Assembly (NCBI GenBank): GCA_023405705.1
Contig: JAEXXR010000524.1
Location: forward strand, 1-5,154
Direction: 5' to 3'
DNA length: 5,154 bases
Source: Actinomycetes bacterium
GTDB lineage: Bacteria; Actinomycetota; Thermoleophilia; Solirubrobacterales; Solirubrobacteraceae
Made by a program: the position numbers and the translations under genes. The notes under the pieces are model-generated. The model was not told the DNA's origin. It was given only the letters and a program-made list of their open reading frames with translations, and made no database searches. Position 1 is the first letter of the stretch; each line of letters starts with the position of its first letter. Positions 4,544 through 5,154 of the stretch are shown here, in pieces.

Positions 4544-5154
4544 ATGGGTGATCTCGAGGCACGATCGTTCGACGGGATCGTCGAGGCGCTGCGCGCGGCG
4601 GTGCCGGTGCTGCACGCGGCGGAGATCCCGTTCCTGCTCGGCGGCAGCATGGCCGTGTGGGCGTACGGCGGGCCGGAGCCGGTCAACGACCTCGACCTGA
4701 TGGTCCGCCCGCAGGACGCCGAGCGGGCGCAGCAGGCGCTGGGGGAGGCCGGCTTCCGCACCGAGGACCCGCCGGAGGAGTGGCTGCTGAAGGCGTGGCA
4801 CGAGGACGTGCTCGTCGACCTGATCTTCGGCCCGCGCGGCGTCCCGATCGACGACGAGACGATCGCCCGCGGCCACGAGCGCAGCCTCGCCGCGATCCGC
4901 CTGCGCGTGATGGCGCTGGAGGACGTGATCACCAGCAAGCTGCTCGCGCTCGACGAGCACCAGCTCGACATGGCCTACCTGCTCCAGCTCGTGCGCGCCG
5001 TGCGCGAGCAGATCGACTGGGACCAGATCCGCCGGCGCACCGGCGACTGGCCGTACGCGGCCGCCTTCCTGACGCTCGTCGACCGGCTCGGGATCACCGA
5101 CGCCGGCGCCGGGCCGCCGGTCCTGCGCGAGCCGCCGATCGAGCGGCCGCCGGG
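4544..5154 (+). CDS. Nucleotidyltransferase-fold protein, 3' end cut by window edge
   Basis: The reading frame from ATG 4544 is open for 203 codons to the window end. It carries the polymerase-beta-like nucleotidyltransferase signature: GGS (33-35) in FLLGGSMAVWAYGG, the metal-binding pair D49 and D51 in NDLDLMV, and a third acidic residue D92 in VLVDLIFGP. Such proteins transfer a nucleotide to a small molecule, RNA or protein. The following segment ALEDVITSKLLALDEHQLDMAYLLQLV (124-150) matches the helical part found in AbiEii-like and DUF6036-like minimal nucleotidyltransferases, where a basic residue precedes the Asp-rich helix. After about residue 160 it becomes Pro-rich. No antitoxin, HEPN partner or resistance gene is visible beside it, because the downstream side lies outside the window. 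The start is chosen from the -10-like box 12 bases upstream and from the fit of the domain. Substrate unknown. Confidence 0.88.
   Translation, partial: MGDLEARSFDGIVEALRAAVPVLHAAEIPFLLGGSMAVWAYGGPEPVNDLDLMVRPQDAERAQQALGEAGFRTEDPPEEWLLKAWHEDVLVDLIFGPRGVPIDDETIARGHERSLAAIRLRVMALEDVITSKLLALDEHQLDMAYLLQLVRAVREQIDWDQIRRRTGDWPYAAAFLTLVDRLGITDAGAGPPVLREPPIERPP

Noticed and set aside
4511..4960. 149-codon minus-strand frame opposite the nucleotidyltransferase
   Set aside because: Antisense shadow; the plus-strand frame has the catalytic motifs in order.
4480..4971. Upstream in-frame extension of the metallophosphoesterase to an ATG at 4971
   Set aside because: It would lie antisense to the nucleotidyltransferase gene, its Ser/Arg-rich sequence matches no domain, and the promoter-like boxes fit the 4479 start.

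Overview
The window is very GC-rich bacterial DNA, with third codon positions almost always G or C. Gene content, lipoprotein signal, codon use and TAnnnT-like boxes set close to start codons suggest an actinobacterium. A Thermoleophilia/Solirubrobacterales-type organism (Conexibacter-like) is my best guess, but that is inference and not shown by any marker gene.

Six protein genes fill almost the whole window. From left to right: (1) a PLP-dependent Cys/Met-metabolism enzyme on the minus strand, whose 3' end runs off base 1; (2) divergent from it, an iron-siderophore type ABC substrate-binding lipoprotein on the plus strand; (3) convergent with that, a small helical protein of unknown function, possibly ferritin-like, on the minus strand; (4) divergent from it, an OsmC/Ohr-family peroxide-defence protein on the plus strand; (5) convergent with that, a calcineurin-like metallophosphoesterase on the minus strand; (6) divergent from it, a nucleotidyltransferase on the plus strand, which runs off base 5154. 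Genes 1 and 6 are open to the window edges. No RNA genes, insertion sequences, CRISPR arrays or prophage genes were seen.

The genes strictly alternate in strand, so each has its own promoter and there is no operon. The two convergent gaps (2356-2453 and 3601-3681) hold strong GC-rich hairpins without T-tracts. The three divergent gaps (1170-1293, 2949-3093, 4480-4543) hold promoter-like boxes. In five of six genes a TA-starting hexamer begins 12-14 bases before the start codon and there is no convincing Shine-Dalgarno, which suggests leaderless mRNAs. The sixth gene (2454-2948) has a perfect AGGAGG and its putative promoter lies further upstream.

The middle of the window has a loose iron/oxidative-stress theme: ferric-siderophore capture under an iron-box-like palindrome, a possible ferritin-like protein, and a thiol peroxidase-type OsmC protein. 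This link rests on position and family knowledge only. I see no clearly new multi-gene system. The points most worth checking are the start-site architecture, the iron-box-like palindrome over the lipoprotein start, the unusual AGA-arginine enrichment in genes 2 and 3, and the unassigned small helical protein.
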